A stretch of 64,000 nt of DNA, from positions 1,922,001-1,986,000 of the forward strand of contig NC_133123.1 in NCBI RefSeq assembly GCF_033568475.1, written 5' to 3'. Positions 35,397 through 47,205 of the stretch are shown one piece after another. Position numbers and translations under genes: made by a program. Origin of the DNA: Henckelia pumila. Lineage: Eukaryota; Streptophyta; Magnoliopsida; Lamiales; Gesneriaceae. A model generated the notes under the pieces. It saw only the letters and a program-made list of their open reading frames with translations. It ran no database searches and was not told the DNA's origin. Positions within the stretch are counted from its first letter, which is position 1, and every line of letters starts with the position of its first letter.

Positions 35397-37760
35397 CATG
35401 TATCTCATGAACCGTGTATTTCAGTCGTATTTAGATCAGTATATCATAGTGTTTATTGATGATATATTGATTTATTCGAGGAGCATAGACAGCACTTGCA
35501 GACAGCTTTGCAGACTTTGAGGGAGCATCGACTTTATGCGAAGGTCAGCAAGTGCGAGTTTTGGCTTGAACAGGTGGCATTTCTTGGCCATGTTGTTTCT
35601 AGAGACGGGGTAGCAGTGGATCAGTCTAAGGTAGAGGCAGTGCAAAATTGGGGGACTCGAAATAATGCATCGGAGATTCGCAGTTTCTTGGGTTTGGCAG
35701 GATACTACAGAAAGTTTATCAAGGGCTTTTCTTCTATTGCAGTGCCCTTGACATCCTTAACCAAGAAGAATGCGATGTTTGTGTGGAGTCCTGATTGCCA
35801 GAGGAGCTTTGACCAGTTGAAGGAAGCACTCACTTCTGCGCCAGTGTTGGCGATACCAGTAGCACACGAGGAGTTAGTAGTGTACACCGACGCGTCTAAG
35901 CTGGGTTTAGGCGCCATACTTATGCAGTGTGACAGAGTTATTGCGTATGCGTCAAGACAACTAAAAATTCATGAGCAGAATTATCCGACACATGATTTAG
36001 AGCTTGCAGCAGTAGTATTTGCATTAAAAATCTGGAGGCACTATCTGTATGGCGAGAAGTGTAAGATTTTCACCGATCACAAGAGCCTTAAGTACTTCTT
36101 CACCCAGAAGGAGTTGAACACGCAGATGGTTAGAGCTGGTGAAGGATTATGATTGTGACATTAGCTACCATCCAGGTAAAGCTAATGTAGTGGCCGATGC
36201 TTTGAGTCGGAAGACATCAGTGGTATCTTGCTTGCCAGTTCAGTTGCCACTTCAGAGAGAGATTCAGAAGTTTGAGTTGGAGTTCTACTCGGACGGACAC
36301 ACGCCGAGCTTGGCAGTGTTGACTGTACAGCCGACTCTTCGAGATCGGATCAGAGATGGACAACCTGTTGATGAGGAGTTACAGCGATTGAGGCAGAGAG
36401 ATGAGGCCAAGGGCAGTCTCCTTTATACTGTCGTCAATGGAATTGTTCAGTACAGTGGTCGGATGTGGGTACCGAACGTTGATCAGTTGAGGATAGAGAT
36501 CTTGACGGAGGCTCACACATCTCCTTACTCTATTCATCCCAGAAGTACGAAGATGTACAGAGATTTGCAGTCATTGTATTGGTGGCCAGACATTAAGAGA
36601 GACATCGGATGATTCGTATCAGAATGCTTGACTTGTCAGCAAGTCAAGGCAGAACATCAACGTCCAGCAGGGTTGCTTAGACCTCTTCCCATTCCGGAAT
36701 GGAAGTGGAAGAACATCACGATGGATTTTGTGGTTGGCCTTCCGAAGAGTGTCAGAGGTTGTACAGCGATTTGGGTGATTGTTGATAGACTCACCAAATC
36801 AGCTCATTTCTTGCCAGTGAGGACTACTTTTACATTAGCCCAGTATGCCGAGCTTTATATCAGAGAGGTTGTCAGACTTCATGGAATACCTGTGTCTATT
36901 GTATCAGACAGAGATCCGAGGTTTACATCTGCGTTCTGGAAGAGTCTTTACATAGCATTGGGCACTAGACTACTGTTCAGTACAGCCTTTCATCCCCAGA
37001 CAGATGGACAATCTGAGAGAGTGATACAGGTCCTCGAGGACTTATTGAGGGCTTGTGTCATCGATTTCCAAGACTCTTGGGAATCGAGGTTGCCGTTAGT
37101 GGAGTTCACCTATAATAACAGTTATCAGGCGTCTATAGGTATGGCTCCTTACGCAGCTCTCTATGGGAGGAGATGTAGATCTCCTTTGCACTGGGATGAG
37201 GTTGGCGAGACAGTTCTACTTGGTCCCGAATTGTGCAGCAGACTGCTGATATTGTGACTCAGATTCGGGATCGTATGAGGACTGCTCAGAGTCGTCAGAA
37301 GAGCTATGCTGATACTCTACGATGAGATTTGCAGTTCGCGGTGGATGATCATGTGTTTATGAAAGTATCACCTATGAAAGGGTTGATGCGATTTGGCAGG
37401 AGGGGCAAGCTTAATCCGAGGTACATTGGGCCATTTGAGATTCTGGAGAGAGTTGGCACGCTGGCCTACTGTTTGGCGCTACCACCAGGCCTTGCGGCAG
37501 TGCACAACGTATTCCATGTATCAATGCTTCGGAGATACATCTCGAACCCGTCATATGTGTTGGATTACGAGCCTCTACAGTTGACACCGGAGTTAGCATT
37601 TGAAGAGAGGCCAATTCGGATCTTGGCTAGGGAGGAGCGGAGACTGAGGACGCGGGTCATACCGATGGTCAAATTCCAGTGGCTGAATCATTTCGAGGAG
37701 GAAGCCACTTGGGAGACCGAGGCGGACATGAGGACTCGCTACCCGGAGTTATTCGGGTAA
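35397..37760 (+). pseudogene. Chromovirus pol remnant (RT end, RNase H, integrase, chromodomain)
   Basis: Recognisable in order: [13 protein letters not shown] (RT box D), [26 protein letters not shown] and [12 protein letters not shown] (RNase H), YHPGKANVVADALSRK, zinc-binding IHPRSTKMYRDL with CLTCQQVKAEH, integrase core with MDFVVGLPKS, SIVSDRDPRFTS and FHPQTDGQSERV, then HNVFHVSMLRRY and a C-terminal chromodomain-like block ending EEATWETEADM. Broken by frameshifts near 35480, 36130 and 37230 and by nonsense codons at 36610 and near 37323. Not functional. Confidence 0.9.
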
Positions 37761-37791
37761 GTACTTTAATTTCGAGGACGAAATTCATTTT

Positions 37792-37805
37792 AAGGGGGAG
37801 AGAAT
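37792..37805 (+). promoter_or_regulatory. Polypurine tract of the chromovirus
   Basis: AAGGGGGAGAGAAT directly before the LTR start TGTAACACTTG; TTTCGAGGACGAAATTC precedes it, typical of this lineage. Confidence 0.8.
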
Positions 37806-40800
37806 TGTAACACTTGAAATTTTTAATACGTAAATTCGCTTGCATAATTAGGAGAATTTAATTATTTAAAATTTAGAAATTTGGGTTAAATGATTTTATG
37901 TGAATTTATGTGAATTATGTGCATGATTTAAAATTTATTTTAGCATTTAACCCGCAATTATAGAATTTGTAGATTTTTGAGTAAATCATTTATGTGATCG
38001 CGTAGACGAGACCATGGACGGACGAACTATTGGTTTTTCATCCAAATTATTTTAAGGGATTTTAGTAGCCAAAAAAATATTATTTCAAGATTTTAATTCC
38101 CCAAAATTTATAATATTTTATTTATATATTTTAGAAAACTCATTTTTAGAAGAAATAAGTCATTTTAATGACTTTTATCAACTTTTAAAAATTTCCAAAA
38201 ATTTTATTTCGGGATTTTATGATTATAAAGTATTTTAGCATGTATTTTTAAAAGTTTAAAATTTATTTGTTTATGATATATTATATATATTAATTAGTTA
38301 ATAATTATTTTTATAATAATTATCCTAAACCCCACCTTAACCTACCCAAGACCCCACGCCTCCCTCCATCAGCCGACACCCCATCTCCCCCAACTCATTC
38401 TCCATCTTCCTCACCACCATTCTCAATTTCCCAGCAGCTTATCAGATCCCCATAACCGTAGCTTCAAGTGTTTCCTTCGAATTTTTCGTCGTTCGTCGTC
38501 CCGGAGACCCTACACGCGTCTATATTCGAAAATAAAAATCAAAGGCATGTCGAATTCTCTTCTTTAACACCATTTAAGCTATATAATTGTTTTTGCATCA
38601 GAAACTTTTGATCTAGCATGGTTCATCTCGAAATTTTATGGGATTCTCGCATGTGCATGAGTGATACTCAAGTTTATGCCTTTCATATCTCATCTCTCAC
38701 GTTTTTCTGTCATGGGTTAGATCAAGGCTGTTGGCTCACATTTAGGGGGTCAAGTTAGGGTCCTTAAGGTCAGTTTTGATTGTGGTTTGAAGCTGGCTAT
38801 GGCTGGAACCGAACCATATCTCCTGGTGCGCAGCAGATCGCGCAGGTTGAGCGCGGTTGGGAGATTGGCTCGTTCTCGGTCCACAGGGCGTGTTTTAGAG
38901 TGATTTCAGTTGGGTTAGAACCCCAAGACCTTGGGAAAGGTATTTCAGGTGGTGATCTGGCCGGTAATTGCCGGATACGGACGGAAAAATGGCCTGAAGC
39001 CGGGACTAGTGTTCTGCGCGCGAGCAGAGAAATAGGCGATGTTGTTTTGGTTCGTTCTCCTTCTACAGATGTCCGTTTGGGTTGGTTCTTAGCTTTTTGG
39101 AAAGGTATCAAAGTGTGCTAGCCAGTGGAAGGTATGATCCGGCCAGGGTGCGGCCGGAGCCGGCCGGAAACAGGCCATAAAGGCCTGCTGCTCACGGCCA
39201 TAGCATAGGGAAGAGGGGCAGATCGGGTTTTGGGTTTTCTGAAGGGCCGGGTCGGGTTTGGGGGCTCGGGTTGGGTCCTTCGGGTCATGGGTCAAGCAAG
39301 TAGGGTCCGGGTCTAGGTTAGGTGGGCCGGGCTCGGGTATTTTAATTTTTAAGTAATTAAGAGTTTAAGTGGTTTTTGGGCCAATTTAATGTTTATAAAA
39401 TTATTTGGGCCTCCAAATAAGTTTATTTGGGCCTTAAATAATTTATTTAAGTTAGCCCAATGATTTTCACGGGCTTGGAAGCCCATGGGAAGTTTCGGAC
39501 AATCCGTGAATTTTTGGGCAAGTCTAGGAATTTATTGGACTTAATTAAGTTAATGGGCTTAAATATTTTTATTTAGGCCCAATTAAGTTTAAGTAATTTA
39601 TTTGGGCTAAAATATAATTTTTAGGCTTAGTTTAAGTTGATGAGCTTAAATGTTTTTTTTTGGTCCAATTATGATTAAGGGCTTTTAGTTAAGTATTAAA
39701 TTTTATTATGGACTTTTAATTAAGTAATGTGCAACATTAAGATTTTATGAGCTTAGAATGAGTGATCAGCAGTCTGGACCAACCCATGAAAATTTACTAA
39801 GTCCGAAATATATATTTAATTTATTTTATGCATGAAAGTTATTTTTAAGTGTAAGTATCTTGATTATGAAAATTAATTAAATATATATTACTGACATCTT
39901 TTCAGTGCATGCATACATGAAATATTTAGTTATATATGATCATGATTAAGAGTTGAGCAATAAAATATTTTTATGATGGAAGTTGAAGTGGTGTGACAGC
40001 ACAGTTCAGAGGTGGTTTACCACCAGCACAGTTCAGGAGGTAGTTTACTACCGGCATAGAGGTGACTTGTTACCGCCACGTACGTTGGTTCTTTTAGACT
40101 GATCAGTCAGCACAGATTTAGTCACACTCACGGATATAACCATAGACCGTTTAGAAAATAATATGCTCAACTATGTTCAGTAAGTTCAGTATGTTTAGTT
40201 ATGATTATGTTCAGTCAGATACCCATGATATTTTTATCATGCATGCATGTTCATGTAAGTATATATATTAGTATGATTATGTGATTACATGATTTTTAAA
40301 CCTTGTTATTATGGGATAAAACATGTTGGGCCTATAGGCTCACTACGCTTATATGGTGCAGATGATTATGATGTTGACACGATAGCTCCGACCGGCGGTG
40401 AGGGCCTATGAGTTCACATGCAGACGGCACCCGTGACCGATGCTATCATTGTTTTTATGTCATGAGATTTTATCAGTTCATTTAAACAAGTTTTCCGCAT
40501 TTACCTTTTTATGTTGGTTTCAAAATATTATTTTTATTATGTTTGTTTGGCAAGTAGAATGATGGTTTGGGATTTTATTTGGAGTATTTTGTGTAAAAAT
40601 ATTTTTTTTATTTTATTTGACACTCAGTTAAATTAATTGTCATGTTTTGAATTAAATGTATTTTAAGTATTTATACATATATGTATTATTTATTTTTAAG
40701 TATTTTTTAATTGTAAAAAAAAAACTAGCATTTTATTAGATGGAGTCGTTTCAGTGTGTGTCATGTCATTCCAGTTTCATGCAACTTCAAAAGACTATGT

Positions 40801-40846
40801 CCTAAGAATGCTTAGCGACCTATGACAAATCAGTGCAAGTGTCACA
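37806..40846 (+). repeat. 3' LTR of the chromovirus (about 3.04 kb)
   Basis: Begins TGTAACACTTG and ends CAAGTGTCACA, an inverted end pair consistent with full LTR limits. The late part has GGCTCACTACGCTTATATGG, a phrase often seen in Tekay LTRs, and an imperfect GTGGTTTACCACC/GTAGTTTACTACC repeat near 40010-40060. An open frame at 38780-39121 is not considered a gene. Confidence 0.8.
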
Positions 40847-42319
40847 ATTCAGCACTCCATCATCTCAACAATCCCAAAAAAAAAACATGCACTGGCTTGA
40901 GATTAATTACGTACCTCCGGATTTTGCATTCGGTATTTTTAATAAGCCCCAATAATTACTCGCAAACTTAGCTATAACTAAGATAGGATTCGAATTTCAA
41001 TTCCCTCGTCTATAGCCCGGATGAAGCAACAATCTCTTTTAACCCGCAAACTTAGCTATGGATCAAAGATTAGGATTTCAATCATTGTCCAAGCCCGGAT
41101 GAAATTGTTATTTTAAAATTTTAAATTTTCAACCCCATGGAATCCGCATATTTAGTCAAGAACAAGAGATTAAGATTTCAATCTCTGCTCGTAACTCGGA
41201 TGGAGTTAACTTAATTTTCAAAAAAAGTTTTTTCAAAAATTTTATAGGTACGCCCAAAATCGTACATGCAATGTCTAACAACTATCAAGAATACAAAGCA
41301 CTATCATGATCAACAAACACCTATTATCGTGCAATGATCAAGCAAACACGAACTTCATCAATTACATCGCTATACTACACCAGTCTAACATGCGTGCTTA
41401 AAAATATTCACGATTCAACCAACAATTTCTCATGTTCAATCAAAAGCAACATTATTTTTCAAAAACAATTTTTTTTTCACAACTCTATCATCATCGGCTA
41501 TTATGACTCATCCTACTCATGCAACACAAAACAAAAAAAAAACAAAAATGAACGAGATGCAAACAAACACAAAACATTATTAATGCAACACAAACACAAC
41601 AAACAATAAAATAAACTAGTCTACCCCTCATACTTATCCAAAGCATTGCCCTCAATGCTTCATAACAATGAACAAAATGCGAAACAAACACACAATGAAA
41701 ACAAAAATAACACTCCCCTGGTTTCGTATTCGTCCTCTTCATCTTCCTTTGTAAAAGTCCAACAGCAACTTCTGGTGGCGGGACAATATACTGCTACATA
41801 TAAAGGCGACAGGTAAGGCATTGGATTAGCAAAAGATAATAAAAAGAAAAATAACAAAAACAAAAAAAAATAATGAAAAGAGAACACTGGGTTGCCTCCC
41901 AGTCAGCGCTAAGTTTATAGTCTACAACCCGACTATGCAGAAGCAACCATCAAAGAGCGGTTGCCGTACATAGTAAGAATCATACGACTCTACGTATGGG
42001 TCTTGATTTTCTTCGCCATCAAGCTTGGCATGATATATACTTTGTAAGCTCGTTGGTCCAACAACACTTGGTCTGAAATTTTTCTTTTGGAAGAAGACTC
42101 CGAATCTAGGCAGAAGCTTATAGAGGATGGAATATGCTGGAGGTGGCGTCAATGGCAAGAAATAATCTTCTAACGGAGGCCTGAACAAGCAACTCGCGCG
42201 CGCGCGAGCTTGATTCTCGCGCGCAGTACAAATTTTCTGCGCCAAGCGACGATTTTAAAAAATTCATATCTCAAGATCTAGCCGTCGGATCGAGCTGAAA
42301 TTTGAACAGTAGCTTCAAA
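40847..42319 (-). mobile_element. Athila/Tat-type retroelement remnant, left part
   Basis: On the minus strand, TTAGCGCTGACTGGGAGGCA (41915-41896) and the following ACCCAGTG match the conserved non-coding phrase near the 3' part of Athila/Tat elements, from memory. Three imperfect copies of a CGCAAACTTAGCTAT...GATTTCAAT...CCCGGATGA phrase lie at about 40959, 41045 and 41147. GC-rich CGCGCGCGCGCGAG is at 42194. No protein domain remains. The remnant is cut by the hAT element at 42320 and resumes at 46968. Confidence 0.5.
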
Positions 42320-45300
42320 TAGGGGTGGTATACCGTACCGTACCGAAATATTCATACCGTATACCGTACCAAAAATTACGAAATAAGAAATACATATCGA
42401 TATCGTACCAAAAATTTCGGTATACCGAATCTCGGTATACTGAAATTTCGGTACGTAAAACTTATATACCGATTATACCGAAAATTTACGGTATACCAAA
42501 TTTCGTTACGGTAATGATATTATACCGTTCATACCGACAAATAAATTTGAAAAGATAAGTTATCAAGTAAAAATAATTAATTAGCATCAAACTAGCAATG
42601 TCACTTAAGCAAACATCAAATTGGGTTCAAAATTAAACTCTAAACAATTGATTTTATAAATAAAATTCACCACCTTCATATTAACAAAAAGAAATTATAA
42701 AGTCTTCATAATTATCCAACACATCAACACTAGTACACTGGCCATGGCATTGGCATGGTTCTGGTCCATTTCTTGGTTGAAATTTCATCTCCCAATATAG
42801 CATGCCTTGTCAAAACAAAATTATCCTGCCAATTTGTCAAAACAATATATCAAAGTGTCATTAATATGAACAAGATCTTGATCAAATCCCAGTAGCTTTC
42901 TCACAACTTCAGACATTTGTTCTCCAAGTAAGAGTTGAAACAAAATATATCGTGCCCCCAGTTACATGATCCAATTCTATTTCTTCAAAACACAAACAAA
43001 GTTTGTTAGATAGAAATAACATGAATTAGGCTAAAACCAACAAGTACAACAAAAAGAGTTGAAAACAACAAGTACAGTAGATAAAATCTCAAGTTACAAG
43101 TTCCCAGTAACATGCCTTTTTAAATTAGAAATAGGATTGCAAAATAAAATAAAATAAATGCTTCTAATCAATACAACTCAACTCCAAGATTTATCTCCAA
43201 AACTAGTTCAACACTTCAAATCCAAAATTTAAACTTTTGTTACAATAAAATCTGAATTAAACCTTCATCAAAACTTCAAGAACATAAAAAATTCTCAAAA
43301 GATGAAACCTCTCAAGTCTCAACAGTCAACCCATACTTCAAAAATAATATAAAAATATAAATAAACAATAACAATTGCAATTCTTTGGCATTTTCGCACA
43401 TCAAATTTCATTTTATGCACATGCCTTTCAAGCAAACAGGTTCTCAACTAGTGCTAATTTGACAAATATTCTCATCACTCCAAAATTATCAACCAAAACC
43501 TTTAGCATCAACAGAAGACAAAGTTTGAAAGACTTTATATCAACTCCACTTAATAAATAGAAATATAGTCTTACACTTTATTTTAGACTAAAGTGGAGGT
43601 GGAAGAGGGAGATCGAGGACGATCTTGAGTCACATTTGCAGCTGTGAAAAAAAATATAAATTGATAATGAATGTTAGAATATAATAACCATAAGAATTAG
43701 ATAACTTCAAACTAAAATAATTTAAAAAATCTTACTTCTTTCAATTTCTTCAATTTCCTTGAACAATTCAAGTTCATCATCCGTAGGATCTTTCCAAAAG
43801 CTAAAATCCTCTCCTCTTAGCCAATCATTAGTGCACACCAATGCTTCTACCATTTTAGGACTCAAACTACTCCTAAAAGGATCCACTACTCTCTTACCCA
43901 AACTAAAAGCGGACTCACTAGCAACGGTTGAAGATGGGATTGCAAAAATATCCTTAGCAATAAGTGAAAGGATTGGATACCGAGTTTCACTTCCTCTCCA
44001 CCACTCTAAGATATTGAAAGATAGGTTGGATCGTTTCTCAATCTCATCAGCAAGGTATTTATCCACTTCATTGGATATCTCTTGAAGTTGTTCTTCTTCA
44101 TTTTGTGCTTCCACATCATCAAACAATTTATCACAAAGACCACCACCACCACTACCACCATTACCACCATTACCACCACTACCACCACAATCTATTTGCA
44201 TACTTTGACTCTCAATATTCAAATTATCATTAGCCCCTTTGTATTCCATCCACAAAGTTACCAAATTTTGTTTGACTTTATCAACAAACTCTTGGATCAT
44301 TGCATGGGTACCTCCCAATTTTTTGATGCTAACTTTAATCATTTGAAGCTTGTTCCTAGGATCCAAAACATTTCCCATAAAAACCAAAGGATTAATAGTA
44401 TTTCAATTACCCCAATACTTGTCAAACTTTACCTTCATTAGAGCTGCCACTTTTTTAAGAATAAGATCAGAATCATCATTCCTCCTTCTCTCAATCTCAA
44501 CTTGTATTGCAATCATTGATTGGTAAATCAGTTGAGAGGTTGGACTTTTTGATACACTTAGTTCCAAAGTGGCATCATAAAAAAATTTTAGAAAATGTAC
44601 AAAAGCTTTTGCATCATCCCAATCATCTTTCTTCGGAGGCCCTATCCTCTCATTACCCTTGTCATCTTTTTCATGAAAATAATTCATAAAAAGCAAACAT
44701 TCTTCAGTCATCCTTTCAAACACTCTTCTATACTTCAAAGCAACTTCAAGCATTTTATAAGTTGCATTCCATCTTGTTTTAACATCCATAGGTACCGTTG
44801 AAGTACTAGAAAATTTGGCTAGCACAGCAAACTCCCTAAATTTGTTCAATCTAGATGTAGAAGAATGAATAAAAACAACTGCATTTCTTATAGCTTTGAT
44901 CGAGGTATTAAGTTCCTTCAAGCCATCCTTAACAATTAAGTTCAATATATGACACGCACACCTCAAATGCAAATACTTTCAAACAACAATGTATTTTCAC
45001 TTTTAATTCTTTTTCTCAAGTAATGAATTGCAGTATCATTAGATGAAGCATTGTCAACTACAATTGAAAACACTTTTTCTATCCCCCACTCTCTCAAGCA
45101 AACCTCAACCATCTTACCAATTTCTTCCCCAACATGACTCGTGATTTTTGTGAAGTTTATTATTCTTTTGTGTAACTTCCAATCACTGTCTAGAAAATGA
45201 ACTGTGACTACCATGTAATTTATGTTTTGAATGGAAGTCCAAGTATCAGTTGTAATACTTACTCTTTGGTCATTAACCACACTTTGAATTTTACCTTTCT

Positions 45301-46959
45301 CAACTAAGAATAAATCATAAACCATACCTGCAACTTTCCTTCGATTAGGAACCTTGAATCTCGGTTGTGCTTCATGCATTAAACTCACAAACCCCTTCCC
45401 TTCGACAGCCTTAAACGACACTTCGTCGATGATCACATACTCGGTCAATTTCATTTCACACCTTTTTTGATTAAAAGTATGAGGAATCAAGGCACTTGTT
45501 TGCCCCATAGTATTTGCCTCATTTGTCAATATGGTCTGAATTTTATCACCCTTACTCCCTTCGTAGAGCGGACTCAACTTACACCTCTTTACTAAGTGGT
45601 TTTTCAAACCACTGGTACATCCAGAAACTGCTGGGATCTCAACTTTACAATAATTGCATACCCCTATATTTTGTAGGCTCCCATCGTCCAACTCTCTCGT
45701 CTTGTTTGCACAATGTTCCCAAAATTTACTCCTGTGCCTTTTAGGAGCTGCAGGGGGTTTTGATTTCGAAGCTTTTCTTACATTCTTTCTAGCCGTGGAC
45801 TCCAGCATTTCAGATTCTGTTATGTTTTGTGTTTGGGATGAATTTGGCAGCATGCTAGAATCCATTCTGAAACAAAACCAAACACTTAACTATATGTAAT
45901 AAAAAAAACACTTAACTATATTGCACTAAACTCAATTTAAAACAACTGGTATGCTATATCCATTAATTAAAACAAAATAAGTTTATTTATTGTATTTATC
46001 GTCTTTTTTGTTTGATTCTCTCGGCTAATTTGAAGTCAAAATTAAAGACCTAACATTTTAGTGTTGTCAAATAAGTGAATGACAAGTAACCATTTATATG
46101 AATTTATTATTCTTTATCTAAAATATACACGTGAATTCTAAGCCCACCTTAGGATTTAGGCCCCATGACACCCTTTTGTTTTTTTTTAGTGAAAAGTGGT
46201 CGGCTGCTAGCCAATAGTCCATTCTAAACAAAAAAAAAACACATTTCACAACTCCATGAAGCATTTCCTACAGGCATACCAGCGGCCAACCATTCTAAAC
46301 CATTTCTAACAGATCTATTATTTTTCATACTCATTTAGTTACTTCTTTGAAAAAAAAATATTTTAAAAGTCTAGGGCTTCTGTCATTGATGAGCATCAGA
46401 GATTTTATTCTTTTGAATGTAAATGTCCCATTGTGAAATTAAAATTTTGGGCCTATTTTTTGAAACGAGAAAAAAATCATGTACAAAGGGAGAGAGAACA
46501 AACCGTAAAGAAAGAAGCAGTCGAGCAACTACAATGGTGGAGGAGCGACGACAGTGGAACGCAACGGTGTAGGAGCGACGGAGGTGGAGTGGCGAAGGAG
46601 AAAAGGGGTGGACTGGTCACTGGTGGAGTACGACGGCGAAGGAGCGTAAGAGACTGTGAAGTGGAGAAGCCAAAAATAGGGTAGGGGATTTGATTTATGA
46701 ATTGGGATTCACGATTGTCAATATAAAATAATATATCTTATATTTATAAAATTATTTTTTTAACTTATTATTTCGGTATTTTGGTATATACCGAAATACC
46801 AAAATTTACGTATTTGCATACCGTTACCGTACCGCTAGTTTCGGTATTGTTACCGTACCGTATCAAAATTTTCGGTATACCGAAATTTTCGGTATTTTTG
46901 ATATTTTTCGGTACGATAACTTCGGTATACCATAAATTTTGGTATTTTTACCACCCCTA
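42320..46959 (-). mobile_element. hAT-family DNA transposon, complete ends, 4.64 kb
   Basis: Terminal inverted repeats TAGGGGTGGTA...TACCACCCCTA are flanked by a perfect 8-bp target duplication GCTTCAAA (42312-42319 and 46960-46967). Both subterminal regions (about 42330-42540 and 46770-46950) are packed with ATACCG and GAAATTTCGGTA words in both orientations, likely transposase-binding sites. It carries one transposase gene on the minus strand, now broken. Confidence 0.95.
43722..45865 (-). pseudogene. hAT transposase (BED finger, RNase-H core, dimerisation domain), broken
   Basis: N-terminus from 45865: a BED zinc finger (FWEHCANK, VCNYCKVEIP, LKNHLVKRC), then the catalytic core with SITTDTWTS (first Asp) and SIVVDNASSND (second Asp), HLRCACHILNLIV, TRWNATYKML, the NPLVFMGNVLDPRNK region, a Gly-rich insert near 44140-44190, and the C-terminal dimerisation domain (STVASESAFSLGKRVV, LVCTNDWLRG). 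RICESLEEPER-like. The frame breaks by a shift near 44970 (between ESICI and HLRCACH) and by TGA at 44405 after KYWGN; three segments of 300, 189 and 221 codons remain. Single exon as far as seen. Confidence 0.9.
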
Positions 46960-46967
46960 GCTTCAAA

Positions 46968-47205
46968 ACATCTTGAAATTTAATCTGAATGGTAGAGATC
47001 GGATTTGGATCACTTTAAAATTAATTTTGATTTTTTTAACAAAGCTGCTCCGTAATTCACACTTCAAAAATTCATTTTCCTACAAAATTAACCCGTGGAG
47101 TGAAATACACACACATGCACTAAAACAAATAAAAATACATAAAAACAATATGAATACATACAAAATAGACATAAACCTATCACAAACTAATGCATACAAA
47201 ATGTA
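46968..47205 (-). mobile_element. Athila/Tat-type remnant, right part (continuation past the hAT)
   Basis: Continues the sequence interrupted at 42320. It is AT-rich and non-coding, and its right border with the next gypsy fragment is not clear. Confidence 0.35.

Larger units (their letters stand above)
35397..40846 (+). mobile_element. 5'-truncated Ty3/gypsy chromovirus (Tekay/Del-like)
   Basis: Starts inside the reverse-transcriptase domain and runs through RNase H, integrase and a chromodomain-like C-terminus to a purine tract and a 3' LTR. The 5' LTR, gag, protease and most of RT are missing. No target duplication can be assigned because the left end is lost. Confidence 0.88.

Noticed and set aside
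38780-39295. Open frames in the chromovirus LTR
   Set aside because: Lie wholly inside the LTR, overlap on both strands, and lack similarity to known proteins.
41491-42245. Short minus-strand frames in the Athila-like remnant
   Set aside because: Low-complexity or non-coding tail of a retroelement; no domain.
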